DNA of 62,534 nucleotides from Spirochaetia bacterium. GTDB taxonomy: Bacteria; Spirochaetota; Spirochaetia; Sphaerochaetales; Sphaerochaetaceae. Location of the stretch: the NCBI GenBank assembly GCA_900769955.1, contig CAAGIP010000220.1, positions 1-62,534 on the forward strand. Direction: 5' to 3'. The notes under the pieces were generated by a model that saw only the letters and a list, made by a program, of their open reading frames with translations, was not told the origin of the DNA and ran no database searches. Shown piece by piece: positions 7,234-16,218 of this stretch (its first letter is position 1; the number at the start of each line of letters is the position of its first letter). Both the position numbers and the translations under genes were made by a program.

Positions 7234-9177
7234 ATGGGTTCATCAATAACAAAAAAGATCTTACAGGAACATTTTGTCAGCGGAAGTCTTACTCCCGGTG
7301 AAAGCCTGGACATCAGAATCGACCAGACTCTGACTCAGGACGCAACGGGAACCATGGCTTATCTTCAGTTTGAATCCCTCGGACTGGACAGAGTGAAAAA
7401 TGAGCTTGCAGTGAGCTATATTGATCACAATACGGTACAGGTCGGGTTTGAAAATGCTGATGACCACAGATATCTTCAGAGCGTGGCCGCGGCTAAGGGT
7501 GTAGTCCTTTCCCGTCCCGGTAACGGTATCTGTCATCAGGTTCATCTTGAACGCTTCGGTGCTCCCGGTAAGACGCTTATCGGTTCTGATTCCCATACGC
7601 CCACGGGTGGCGGACTCGGAATGATATCCATCGGGGCAGGCGGTCTTGATGTCGCCCTTGCCATGGCGGGAGTTCCCTTCACTATTGTAGCTCCCCGAGT
7701 GATAAGGATCACCCTTAAAAATGCCTTAAGGCCCTTTGTCACGGCAAAGGATGTGATCCTGAAAGTGCTTGAGCACTTCACGACTAAGGGCAATGTAAAC
7801 TGCATCTTCGAGTACGCCGGTGACGGTGTTAAGACACTCTCGGTTCCTGAAAGGGCAACGATCTGTAATATGGGTGCAGAGTGCGGTGTCACATGCTCGC
7901 TCTTCCCCTCCGATGAGATCACGCGCGACTTCCTCCGTGCTCAGCACAGGGAGGAGTGCTGGAGGGCTCTTGAGGCCGATGCTGATGCACAATATGACGG
8001 GGAATATGAAATTGACCTTGCAGCTCTTGAGCCGCTTACTGCATGTCCACATTCACCCGGAAACATAAAAACAGTCAGTGAGCTTTCCGGCATGAAGGTT
8101 GATCAGGTACTGATCGGTTCATGTACCAACAGTTCATATCAGGATCTTGTCAAGGTAGGAATGATCCTTGACGGTCACCATGTGGCTGAGGGCGTTTCCC
8201 TCGGGATCGCTCCCGGTTCACGCGAAGTCTTCGAGATGATCAGCGAGGACGGAACGCTCACTAAGATGATAAAGGCAGGTGCCAGAATTCTTGAAAGCGC
8301 GTGTGGCTTCTGTATCGGAAACCACTTCAGTCCTTCAACGAACGGAGTGTCCCTCAGAACGAACAACAGAAACTTCGAGGGCAGAAGCGGAACGAAGTCA
8401 GGTCAGGTTTATCTGGTAAGCCCCGAGACTGCGGCCATTTCCGCAATCACGGGTGTGTTCACTTCCCCGCTTGAGCAGGACATTGTGAAGGAGATAAGGA
8501 ACGTGAACGCTCCTGACTTCTTCACCGATGACTCGATGCTCATCTTCCCTCCTGAAGACGGAAGCGGCGTTGAGATCCTCCGCGGACCCAATATCGGCAA
8601 GCCGCCTAAGAACACGGCACTGTCTGAAAATCTCTCAGGCCAGGTTGCGATCAGGGTCGGTGATAAGATCACTACCGATCATATAATGCCCGCAGGTGCC
8701 CGCCTGAAGTACCGCTCCAACATTCCTCTCTACTCCACATTCGTGTTCGAGGGTGTTGATAAGCAATTTCCTTCACGCTGCGCCGAGCGCAGGGACAGGG
8801 GAGTTGCAAACTTCATCGTCGCAGGCCAGAGCTACGGTCAGGGATCCTCAAGGGAGCATGCCGCACTCTGTCCGATGTACCTCGGTGTCAAGGCAGTGCT
8901 TGCGCTTTCAATCGAGAGAATCCACCAGGCCAACCTCTGCAATGCGGGAATTCTTCCCCTCACGCTTTTAAGCGAGGAGGATTATGAGAAGCTTACTGGC
9001 GATGACGCACTTGAGATAAAGGATGCGGTAAAGCAGGTTTCCTCAGGTGAGCTCATCACTGTTGACAACGTGACGAAGGGCTATTCCTTTAAATGCCGCC
9101 TCGATGTCACCGAGCTTCAGAGGGACATGCTCTTAAAGGGCGGAAGACTCAATCAGATTAAGGAGACACTTGCATGA
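7234..9177 (+). CDS. acnA: Aconitate hydratase
   Basis: 647 aa. Interconverts citrate and isocitrate through a [4Fe-4S] cluster. Landmarks include GSDSHTPTGGGLGM near residues 112-125, the first cluster cysteine in GSCTNSSY near 296, the paired cysteines in ESACGFCIGN near 356, and the swivel-domain substrate motif GQSYGQGSSREHAAL near 530. At 647 aa it is the short single-chain form found in anaerobes rather than the roughly 890-aa AcnA/AcnB of enterobacteria, so the symbol is approximate. It overlaps the isocitrate dehydrogenase start by four bases (ATGA). With citrate synthase across the window it supplies 2-oxoglutarate for glutamate. Confidence 0.93.
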   Translation: MGSSITKKILQEHFVSGSLTPGESLDIRIDQTLTQDATGTMAYLQFESLGLDRVKNELAVSYIDHNTVQVGFENADDHRYLQSVAAAKGVVLSRPGNGICHQVHLERFGAPGKTLIGSDSHTPTGGGLGMISIGAGGLDVALAMAGVPFTIVAPRVIRITLKNALRPFVTAKDVILKVLEHFTTKGNVNCIFEYAGDGVKTLSVPERATICNMGAECGVTCSLFPSDEITRDFLRAQHREECWRALEADADAQYDGEYEIDLAALEPLTACPHSPGNIKTVSELSGMKVDQVLIGSCTNSSYQDLVKVGMILDGHHVAEGVSLGIAPGSREVFEMISEDGTLTKMIKAGARILESACGFCIGNHFSPSTNGVSLRTNNRNFEGRSGTKSGQVYLVSPETAAISAITGVFTSPLEQDIVKEIRNVNAPDFFTDDSMLIFPPEDGSGVEILRGPNIGKPPKNTALSENLSGQVAIRVGDKITTDHIMPAGARLKYRSNIPLYSTFVFEGVDKQFPSRCAERRDRGVANFIVAGQSYGQGSSREHAALCPMYLGVKAVLALSIERIHQANLCNAGILPLTLLSEEDYEKLTGDDALEIKDAVKQVSSGELITVDNVTKGYSFKCRLDVTELQRDMLLKGGRLNQIKETLA

Positions 9178-10355
9178 CACAAAGAGAAGTACTTTATATT
9201 GAAGGTGACGGAGTAGGTGCTGAAATCACACCGCTCATGATAAAAACCCTCGATGCCGCAATGGATAAGGCATATGGCGGGGAAAAGAAACTTATCTGGA
9301 AGGAGGTTTATGCCGGAGGCAAGGCCGAGAAGCTCTGCGGTACGAATCTTCCCGATGAAACGCTTTCCGAAATCAAAAGGGTAGGACTTGCCATCAAGGG
9401 GCCTCTCATGACTCCCGTCGGAAAGGGAGCAAGAAGCCTCAATGTTGCCCTCAGGCAGTCTCTTGATCTTTATGTCTGTCTCAGACCCGTCAAATACTTC
9501 ACGGGAGTGCCTTCTCCCGTGAGACACCCTGAGAAGGTCGACATGGTCGTTTTCCGAGAGAACACAGAGGACATCTATGCCGGTATCGAGTGGGCAGCAG
9601 GCACTGAAGATGTTAAGAAGGTAATTGCATTCCTGCAGGGTGAAATGGGTGTGAAGAAGATCCGTTTCCCAGAAACATCCGCAATCGGAATCAAGCCTGT
9701 CAGCATTGAGGGCTCAAAGCGCCTCATCAAAGCCGCGATCGACTATGCGATTGCAAATGCAAGAAAGAGTGTGACTCTGGTTCATAAGGGCAACATCATG
9801 AAGTTCACGGAAGGCGGTTTCCGCTCCTGGGGCTATGAGCTTGCACGTGAAGAGTACGGTGCCTACGAAAAGGATAAGAGAGTTTTCATCCCATGTCCCA
9901 CGGGGGATATTGAGGTAAAGGACTGCATCTGCGATGCCTTCCTTCAGAACATTCTTTTAAAGCCGGAAAACTATGATGTCATCGCAACGCTGAATCTCAA
10001 CGGTGACTATGTGTCAGATGCACTTGCAGCCGAAGTCGGCGGCATCGGCATTTCTCCCGGAGCAAACATCAACTATGCTACGGGCTGTGCCATCTTCGAG
10101 GCAACTCACGGAATTGCTCCGGACATTGCGGGACAGGATATCGTGAACCCGCTTTCGATAATACTCTCCGGTGAGATGATGCTTCGCTATACGGGCTTTA
10201 AGGAAGCTGCCGACCTGGTGCTTGCCGCAGTCGATAAGACCATCCGCTCAGGCAGAGTGACAAGGGACTTCGCACTCCTTATGGAGAAAGAGGGAAGAAT
10301 TGCGGAGGAACTGGGAACGAAGGCTTTCACGGAAAACCTTATTTCCAGTCTGTGA
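9174..10355 (+). CDS. icd: Isocitrate dehydrogenase, predicted NAD-dependent
   Basis: 393 aa. Oxidative decarboxylation of isocitrate to 2-oxoglutarate. Substrate motif GARSLNVALRQ (Ser88, equivalent of Ser113 in E. coli Icd), VFRENTEDIYAGIEW, and LVHKGNIMKFTEG. The cofactor pocket reads ATHGIAPDIAGQD: Asp317-Ile318 replace the Lys344-Tyr345 that bind the NADP 2'-phosphate in E. coli, and VTRDFALL replaces VTYDFERL (Tyr391 and Arg395 lost). Asp/Ile at these places is the known signature of NAD-specific prokaryotic enzymes. Translationally coupled to aconitase by an ATGA overlap. Confidence 0.92.
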   Translation: MTQREVLYIEGDGVGAEITPLMIKTLDAAMDKAYGGEKKLIWKEVYAGGKAEKLCGTNLPDETLSEIKRVGLAIKGPLMTPVGKGARSLNVALRQSLDLYVCLRPVKYFTGVPSPVRHPEKVDMVVFRENTEDIYAGIEWAAGTEDVKKVIAFLQGEMGVKKIRFPETSAIGIKPVSIEGSKRLIKAAIDYAIANARKSVTLVHKGNIMKFTEGGFRSWGYELAREEYGAYEKDKRVFIPCPTGDIEVKDCICDAFLQNILLKPENYDVIATLNLNGDYVSDALAAEVGGIGISPGANINYATGCAIFEATHGIAPDIAGQDIVNPLSIILSGEMMLRYTGFKEAADLVLAAVDKTIRSGRVTRDFALLMEKEGRIAEELGTKAFTENLISSL

Positions 10356-10367
10356 GATAAATCATAA

Positions 10368-10392
10368 CCCCCTGGCCGTGCCGGTCAGGGGG
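10368..10392. terminator. Terminator-like hairpin between icd and the lipoprotein gene
   Basis: CCCCCTG (10368-10374) pairs with CAGGGGG (10386-10392), extended inward by GCC/GGT around a GTGCC loop. It sits between two convergent genes. There is no long T-run on either side, so it may be a 3'-end stabiliser rather than a full intrinsic terminator. Confidence 0.55.
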
Positions 10393-10403
10393 ACAAGTGA
10401 GAT

Positions 10404-12929
10404 TCAGTCAATATATACCAGGTAGCATCTGGCAGCTTCACTCTCACTCGTGAAGGTTAGCTCTGTGGGCATCGTGGGGTACCTTACGATGAAAAAGCTC
10501 ATTGGACCAAGCAGTTCACTCATTTCGGTCTTATCGGCATCGTTGAACCATCCATCCTCAGTTTTCATCGCTTCATCATAAATGCGTTTCACTTCATAAA
10601 GCTTTGGAAACTTCATCTCCCGCCTGACACCGTTTATTTCATCCGTACCAAGAGCTTCCGCGATCACTTCAAGCATGAAGTCCTCATAGACCTCAGTAAA
10701 CGGCTTCTTGAGCTCCCTCTCGACCGCTTCCAGGGTATCGGTATCCTGGCGCATCATGTTCACGACGACTTCCATGCCACCGTAAGGCTGATACTTTTCC
10801 TCGATGTATGACCAGAACATGCATCCGACACCGTAGTTGCTGAGATTGTGTTCTTCACTTCTGGGGTGGTATGCGGCACTTTCTGAGAACAGACCGGAAA
10901 TGTAACCGTTTTCCGCATCATATACTCCGTGCTCCGTATCAAATGTGCCGTTCTGTTTAAGGCTTATGTAATCGGCAAGACCTTCCTCCAGAAAATGAGC
11001 CATATCAACCGTATGTGTATAGGCATTGCTGTACTTGCCGTCAACCTGCAGGTAATGAGCGTATTCATGGGCAAATGTCGAGAGGAAAGCCTTAGCGGCT
11101 GCCTCTGTACCTGATTCGGCAATATTGTTCCTGATCGATGCAAGGTTCATGAAGAATGCCGCATACCCGTTCCTTGATGAATCTGTATCGTAAAGAGAGG
11201 CGGAGAAATACCCAAGCATTCCCGTCCCTTCGTCTTCAAAATCATATATGGCGATGGTGAAGAGCTTATGTTTCACCCCGGAGTCCTCCATCGGAAACAG
11301 GTAATTCTCAGACGGTTTGGTTTTCAGCATTGCCTGTTCCCCTGCAATGTAGTTATCAGGCATAAGGGAATCATCCCCGCTGTAATACAGACAGTCAAGA
11401 AGGTCATTGATCATGGTAATGTCTTCATCAGAGGCATTTGCGTCAATAAGGTACAGTAAGCCGTTATCGTAATCGCGCCCTGCAATGAGCCCCTCATCAT
11501 CGCGTATTTCTACCATGTTCCTCTGCTGGAGCTCTGATGAGTGATATACATACATTCCGTCCCATTTTATTGAACCATCCTCATTCTGTACCGGTTTGGA
11601 AACATTGACTTTGGACGCTGCCCGGGACAGGTTTCTGGAGGATGACTTCTTAAGGTCATTTCTGACTATCACTTCCTTCGAGAAGTCATCACCTTTATAT
11701 TCCTCTGAAGATGCATAGTCAGGCATGAAACTGGTGACTACTGAGTACATGATCCCGCTGTCCTTATTGATCTTCACGGTTTCCCCGTTTTTGATATCAT
11801 CCGGATTGACTCTGGGCTCGCTGTTACCGTTAAGGAAGGTAAGCATCATCTCAGCGTATCCCTCCTCACAGTAAGCAGAAATGAGGATGATGTCATCAAG
11901 ATCCTCTGAGGATACAGGATCGGTGCTTTCACCGAAAGGATAGATACTGATGTCTCCCTCTGCTCTCATGTATGATGTCCGGCATGTCCCGTCCTGACTG
12001 ATATTCATGATCCTGAAAAGATATTCCGTATTATCATCGGTACCTGTAAATGGAAGTGTCAGGAAGTTTTCATATGTCAGGTCACAGTATACAGAGCTGA
12101 TGACGCGTCCATCAAACAGAACTTCTGATATGTTTTCTCCGGCTGACCAGCTGACAGCATCTGAATCGACTGAAAGCCGGTTTTTTTCCGTTTCCGGAAG
12201 AAGGAAGGATTCATTACCGATCTTCAGTATTTCATGATCTAGCATCGAAAACCAGAGTACCGGAGCGGCAATCTTCAGTTCTCCGTTTTCAGCCGTGAAT
12301 ACGTTTACCGGATCTGAACCGTCAATTATAATCGTGTCTTCCGCCTGATAAGTCTTTTCTCCGAGCTTAATGGAAGAAACGGATGATGTGATCCTGCCTG
12401 CCTTAACAAGACACACGGAAGGATCAGTTTTGTCTGAAGAAGCCATGATGCTCATTGCCTCAGCAGTATCTGAGGCAAGTGTACTGCTGATTGAAAACAG
12501 GTCTGATTCATAGCCGCATAGGGGGCATTTCCCGTCCGTGAAGTCATGGTACTGAGTCCGGACTTCATTGCAGCCTTCGATCACGCATTTTCTGAAATGC
12601 GTGGATGTTCCGTTGCTCTCCCATTGGGTGTACTGATGGTTCAGCATGACATTCAGGATGACATCAGATTTTACCCTGTAGACATCGCCTGCAGTGTATG
12701 ACTTTCCATCGATAGTGACTGTGTAATCGTGTCCATTGATCTTTGCATCCGGAAAAGTGATGACGATTCCATCCTTCACTTCAGTGGGAATTCCGTACAG
12801 GGAATATCCTCCTTCAACTGTGATTTTCCTGATGACAGCCTGGGGCTCTGATGGTGAGCTGCTGCATGAAAAAAGTGTTAACAGCAGCATCAGCATCAGC
12901 GCTGCCGTCATGATTCTTTTTGTTTTCAT
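10404..12929 (-). CDS. Secreted lipoprotein with HExxH metallopeptidase motif
   Basis: 841 aa. A lipoprotein signal peptide ends in LFSC (Cys22), so it is predicted to be membrane-anchored outside the cytoplasm. The middle carries a Cys-rich patch, CVIEGCN then CPLCGYES, like the small zinc-ribbon modules of surface proteins. Near the C-terminus TFAHEYAHYLQ gives His621-Glu622-His625, followed by FLEEGLADY with the likely third ligand Glu649, the gluzincin arrangement seen in M30 (hyicolysin)-like peptidases. Overall family assignment is uncertain and the substrate is unknown. It lies 79 bases after citrate synthase on the same strand, beyond a strong hairpin, so it probably has its own promoter. 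Confidence 0.7.
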   Translation of the reverse strand: MKTKRIMTAALMLMLLLTLFSCSSSPSEPQAVIRKITVEGGYSLYGIPTEVKDGIVITFPDAKINGHDYTVTIDGKSYTAGDVYRVKSDVILNVMLNHQYTQWESNGTSTHFRKCVIEGCNEVRTQYHDFTDGKCPLCGYESDLFSISSTLASDTAEAMSIMASSDKTDPSVCLVKAGRITSSVSSIKLGEKTYQAEDTIIIDGSDPVNVFTAENGELKIAAPVLWFSMLDHEILKIGNESFLLPETEKNRLSVDSDAVSWSAGENISEVLFDGRVISSVYCDLTYENFLTLPFTGTDDNTEYLFRIMNISQDGTCRTSYMRAEGDISIYPFGESTDPVSSEDLDDIILISAYCEEGYAEMMLTFLNGNSEPRVNPDDIKNGETVKINKDSGIMYSVVTSFMPDYASSEEYKGDDFSKEVIVRNDLKKSSSRNLSRAASKVNVSKPVQNEDGSIKWDGMYVYHSSELQQRNMVEIRDDEGLIAGRDYDNGLLYLIDANASDEDITMINDLLDCLYYSGDDSLMPDNYIAGEQAMLKTKPSENYLFPMEDSGVKHKLFTIAIYDFEDEGTGMLGYFSASLYDTDSSRNGYAAFFMNLASIRNNIAESGTEAAAKAFLSTFAHEYAHYLQVDGKYSNAYTHTVDMAHFLEEGLADYISLKQNGTFDTEHGVYDAENGYISGLFSESAAYHPRSEEHNLSNYGVGCMFWSYIEEKYQPYGGMEVVVNMMRQDTDTLEAVERELKKPFTEVYEDFMLEVIAEALGTDEINGVRREMKFPKLYEVKRIYDEAMKTEDGWFNDADKTEMSELLGPMSFFIVRYPTMPTELTFTSESEAARCYLVYID

Positions 12930-12976
12930 TTTTTACCTTCATTTCAGAATAAACGTAATGGATACTGAAAATGTTA

Positions 12977-12999
12977 CGCCACCGGATCATCCGGTGGCG
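12977..12999 (-). terminator. Hairpin terminator of the citrate synthase operon
   Basis: CGCCACCGGA and TCCGGTGGCG form a perfect 10-base stem with a 3-base loop, nine bases beyond the citrate synthase stop. On the minus strand it is followed by TAACATTTT, a modest T-rich tail. Confidence 0.65.
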
Positions 13000-13008
13000 C
13001 AATGTACT

Positions 13009-14325
13009 TCAGAGGGTGTTCTGAGGAGTCCTTTCGTGAAGGGGAATGACCTTTCTTTCCTCAGGTCCCGCATAAACCTGTCTGGGGCGTCCGATCTTCT
13101 GGTATGGATCGTGTCTCCACTCAAGGTAGTGTGCGATCCAGCCGGGAAGACGGCCCATGGCGAAGAGGACCGTGAACATCGACTGTGGAATTCTCATCAG
13201 GTGGAAGATGATTCCCGTATAGAAGTCGATGTTGGGGTAGAGATTGCGTTCGATGAAGTAGTCATCGTGGAGGGCAGTGTCCTCAAGCTCAAGGGCCACT
13301 TCCATCAGGGGGTCATGTGTTTCCTCAATCTTAAGCACTTCCTCACACATCTTCTTCGCGATCCTTGCTCTCGGATCGAAGGTCTTGTAAACCCTGTGAC
13401 CGAAGCCTGAGAGACGGAACGTGTTTGTCTTGTCCTTGGCTTTTTCAACGATCTCCTTAACGGATAGTCCTTCCCTTATGATGCTGTTGAGCATTGCCAT
13501 GACAGCCTGGTTCGCACCTCCGTGTTTCGGGCCCCAGAGGGCACAGCATCCTGCCGCGACCGATGCATAGAGGTTTGCTTCCGCGGATCCTACAAGACGC
13601 ACTGCGCTTGTGGAACAGTTCTGCTCATGGTCAGCATGGAGGATCAGAAGCTGGTTGAGGGCCTTGACGTGCACTGGATCGGGACGGTAGTCGAGAACCG
13701 GGGATGAAAACATCATGTTGAGGAAGTTCTCACAGTATGAGTAATCGTACCGGGGGTCGACGAAGTCGTATCCGATCGACTGCCTGTATGAGAAGGCGGC
13801 AATCGTTCTCATCTTTGATAAAAGCCTTGTGACGGTAAGGTCGATGTTATCCTCAGGATCCTTTTCTTCCATTTCCGGGTAGAACGCCGAAAGCGATGCG
13901 ACCATACTTGCAAGTATTGCCATCGGGTGTGCATCGTGGGGATAGGAGCGGAAGAAGTTCCTCATGTCGGTGTGGAGCATTGAGTGCTTGTTCAGAAGAC
14001 GTGCATAGTTGCTTCTTTCCTCCGGGGTAGGAAGAATACCCTTCACAAGCAGGTATGCAACCTCGATGAAGTCGCAGTTTGCCACGAGATCGGCAATGTC
14101 ATATCCCCTGTAGCGGAGAATGCCCTTTTCGCCGTCGATATAGCAGATGGATGACATACAGGATCCGGTATTGATGAAGCCGGGATCATAGGTGATGTAA
14201 CCTGTATTCTTCCTCAGCGATGCGATGTCAATGCTTTTATGCCCCATCGTATCCGTGATGACACCGAGGCTGATATCCCTGCCGTCAGGGAGTATCAGGC
14301 GGGCTTTTTCATCTTCTCTTATCAT
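13009..14325 (-). CDS. gltA: Citrate synthase
   Basis: 438 aa, the length of hexameric type II enzymes. Condenses oxaloacetate with acetyl-CoA. The N-terminal beta-domain contains ITYDPGFINTGSCMSSICYI; RYRGYDIADL, LILHADHEQN (catalytic His), GPKHGGANQAVM (second catalytic His) and SGFGHRVYKTFDPRA with the downstream Asp region are all present. The type II form is often inhibited by NADH, but this cannot be judged here. The ATG has a strong AGGAGG site and lies 19 bases after the upstream dehydrogenase stop, so the two form an operon. Together with the aconitase and isocitrate dehydrogenase genes it completes a route to 2-oxoglutarate; no other TCA genes are in the window. Confidence 0.96.
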   Translation of the reverse strand: MIREDEKARLILPDGRDISLGVITDTMGHKSIDIASLRKNTGYITYDPGFINTGSCMSSICYIDGEKGILRYRGYDIADLVANCDFIEVAYLLVKGILPTPEERSNYARLLNKHSMLHTDMRNFFRSYPHDAHPMAILASMVASLSAFYPEMEEKDPEDNIDLTVTRLLSKMRTIAAFSYRQSIGYDFVDPRYDYSYCENFLNMMFSSPVLDYRPDPVHVKALNQLLILHADHEQNCSTSAVRLVGSAEANLYASVAAGCCALWGPKHGGANQAVMAMLNSIIREGLSVKEIVEKAKDKTNTFRLSGFGHRVYKTFDPRARIAKKMCEEVLKIEETHDPLMEVALELEDTALHDDYFIERNLYPNIDFYTGIIFHLMRIPQSMFTVLFAMGRLPGWIAHYLEWRHDPYQKIGRPRQVYAGPEERKVIPLHERTPQNTL

Positions 14326-14344
14326 AGCAAGCCTCCTGAGTTTA

Positions 14345-15232
14345 TCAGAATAGTTTTTCTCCTGTTAAGCTTTCCAGTGCCTTCACCAGTGCCTGAGTGC
14401 CGCATCTTCCCATTTTCTGGGAAATGAGTGCGGTATACAGTTCCTTCACAAGTGAAAGTCCGGGAAGGGCAAGGCCCATACGGTCCGCTTCCTCGAGCGC
14501 GATCTTCATGTCCTTTACGAAGTGCTCGATCATGAATCCGGGATCGAAGTTGCCCTTAAGAACGCGCGGTGCCAGATTGTCCAGCGTCCAGCAGCCTGCC
14601 GCACCCTTGCTGATGGTAGCAAGCATCGTGTCGAGATCAAGGTGTGCCTTCGCACCGTAAACAAGTGCCTCGCTGACGCCTATCATCGTTCCCGCGATCG
14701 TGATCTGGTTGCACATCTTTGTGTGCTGTCCGGCTCCGACCGGACCGTTGTGGTTTATCGTCTTTCCCATTACCTCAAAGTAGGGGTGAAGGGCCTCAAA
14801 GGTTTCATCATCAGCACCGACCATGAAGGAAAGAGTTGCATTTTTCGCACCGACATCCCCGCCGGAAACAGGTGCATCGGCAAATGACACGCCATATGGT
14901 GCCAGCTCTTCCGCTATTTTTGTCATCAGTGAAGGTTTCGTGGTTGTCATGTCACAGCAGATCAGTCCCCCGTGGGCTCCTGCCTTTATTCCGTTCTCAC
15001 CGAGGTAGACTTCCTCAACATCCTTCGGAAATCCCACGATCGTGAAGACGACATCGCAGGCGGCAGCGACATCCTTGGGACTGTCACACCAGACGGCACC
15101 GTTTCTGATCAGCGCTTCTGCCTTTTCCTTAGTCCTGTTATAGACGAAAAGCGGGTAACCCGCTTTCTGAAGATGGGCACTCATGCTTGCACCCATCACT
15201 CCGAGTCCGATGAATCCTGTTTTCTTTTTCAT
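14345..15232 (-). CDS. Beta-hydroxyacid dehydrogenase (3-hydroxyisobutyrate / tartronate semialdehyde reductase family)
   Basis: 295 aa. NAD(P)-dependent. Rossmann motif GFIGLGVMGASMS at the N-terminus, VYNRTKEKAE after beta-2, substrate motif DAPVSGGDVGAKNATL near 122, and catalytic Lys in GAGQHTKMCNQI near 168. The family includes GarR/GlxR (tartronate semialdehyde to glycerate) and MmsB (3-hydroxyisobutyrate); the exact substrate cannot be settled by eye. The start at 15232 (MKKKTGFIG) was chosen over the frame's upstream codons because the Rossmann fold begins there. It is followed after 19 bases by citrate synthase. If it acts on tartronate semialdehyde it could feed the glycerate kinase encoded at 41188, but that link is speculative. 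Confidence 0.85.
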   Translation of the reverse strand: MKKKTGFIGLGVMGASMSAHLQKAGYPLFVYNRTKEKAEALIRNGAVWCDSPKDVAAACDVVFTIVGFPKDVEEVYLGENGIKAGAHGGLICCDMTTTKPSLMTKIAEELAPYGVSFADAPVSGGDVGAKNATLSFMVGADDETFEALHPYFEVMGKTINHNGPVGAGQHTKMCNQITIAGTMIGVSEALVYGAKAHLDLDTMLATISKGAAGCWTLDNLAPRVLKGNFDPGFMIEHFVKDMKIALEEADRMGLALPGLSLVKELYTALISQKMGRCGTQALVKALESLTGEKLF

Positions 15233-15283
15233 GTCCCGATGATAGAAAAATAAAAACATTTTGTATAGCATAAAACCGGAACA

Positions 15284-15604
15284 ATGGAATATTATCATTT
15301 CATGACGGATTTTGTACTCGAAGAGGAACTTATCGACATCGCTGATTTCTTCAAGGTCTTTGCCGATCCGACCAGACTGAAGATTCTCTTTCTCTTAAAT
15401 GAAGGGGAGTGCAGCGTCAATCAGATCGCTGAGAGGCTTGAGATGAACCAGAGCGCCATTTCCCAGCAGCTCAAGACACTGCGCTCCTCACGCCTCGTGA
15501 GATTCAGGAAGGAGGGCAGGAGCATCATCTACCGCCTCAACGATGACCACATCACTAAGATCCTGACACTGGGGCGTGAGCACTATGAGGAGCTTATCGG
15601 TTAA
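15284..15604 (+). CDS. ArsR/SmtB-family metalloregulator with a zinc-type alpha-5 site
   Basis: 106 aa winged-helix repressor. ADPTRLKILFLLNEGE is the typical N-terminal helix, and NQSAISQQLKTLRSSRLV is the recognition helix. The C-terminal helix carries Asp87, His89, His100 and Glu103, that is D-x-H-x10-H-x2-E, the exact spacing of the alpha-5 zinc ligands of SmtB (Asp104, His106, His117, Glu120) and CzrA. The alpha-3 Cys pair of cadmium/lead sensors is absent. It should dissociate from DNA when zinc binds. No metal transporter is adjacent; the Zn/Cd ATPase at 58383, which has an SmtB-like 12-2-12 operator, is a plausible target. A start at 15302 is also possible. Confidence 0.85.
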   Translation: MEYYHFMTDFVLEEELIDIADFFKVFADPTRLKILFLLNEGECSVNQIAERLEMNQSAISQQLKTLRSSRLVRFRKEGRSIIYRLNDDHITKILTLGREHYEELIG

Positions 15605-16218
15605 AGCGATTCAAGCAGGGTGACGAAACTTTCCAGCGGAAAGCCGATGACATTCGTCCAGCTTCCCTCTATTGACCTTGTCAGGGTATAACCGCTTTGC
15701 TGTATCCTGTATCCGCCTGCGGCACCCTTCCATTCACCTGTCGAGAGATACCATCTGACGGTCTCATCATCAAGCTGCTCAAACACCACCTCCGATGCAT
15801 CTGAGAGGGTTATGATACCATTGCTTGGAACAAACACGCTCATTCCCGTGAGGACTGTCTGTGATTTTCCCGAGAACCTTCTTAAAAAGCACTCCGCTTC
15901 AGCTTCGCTTTGAGGCTTGCCGATGAGCTCTCCCTCAAAGAGAACCAGTGTGTCCAGTGAGACAGCGATGAGGTCTTTCTCAAAGAGGGGAGATGAGATG
16001 TAGCTTTCAAGCTTCTGGCGTGAAAGTGTCTTCACAACCTCTTCCGGCTCGGTGAGGCCGCACATCTCATCAATGTCCTGCGGCCTTATGATTACTTCAA
16101 GACCCATAGACTCCAGAAGTTCGCGCCTGTTTGCACTCTGGCTTGCCAGAACAAGTTTTTTTACCTTAGCCTTAAGCCTTCCTGTCAGATCAGGATCGGT
16201 TACGGGACGCACTTTCAT
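15601..16218 (-). CDS. maf: Maf-family nucleoside triphosphate pyrophosphatase
   Basis: 205 aa. Maf/YhdE proteins hydrolyse dTTP, UTP or modified nucleotides to monophosphates (house-cleaning). LVLASQSANRRELLESMGL near residues 22-40 is the family's signature loop, followed by VSLDTLVLFEGELIGKP, the active-site Asp region, and GAAGGYRIQQSG near the C-terminus. An N-terminal extension of about 20 residues precedes the fold. The ATG at 16218 overlaps the stop of the ABC-F gene as ATGA, so it is translationally coupled to it. Its 3' end overlaps the convergent ArsR gene by 4 bases. Confidence 0.88.
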   Translation of the reverse strand: MKVRPVTDPDLTGRLKAKVKKLVLASQSANRRELLESMGLEVIIRPQDIDEMCGLTEPEEVVKTLSRQKLESYISSPLFEKDLIAVSLDTLVLFEGELIGKPQSEAEAECFLRRFSGKSQTVLTGMSVFVPSNGIITLSDASEVVFEQLDDETVRWYLSTGEWKGAAGGYRIQQSGYTLTRSIEGSWTNVIGFPLESFVTLLESL

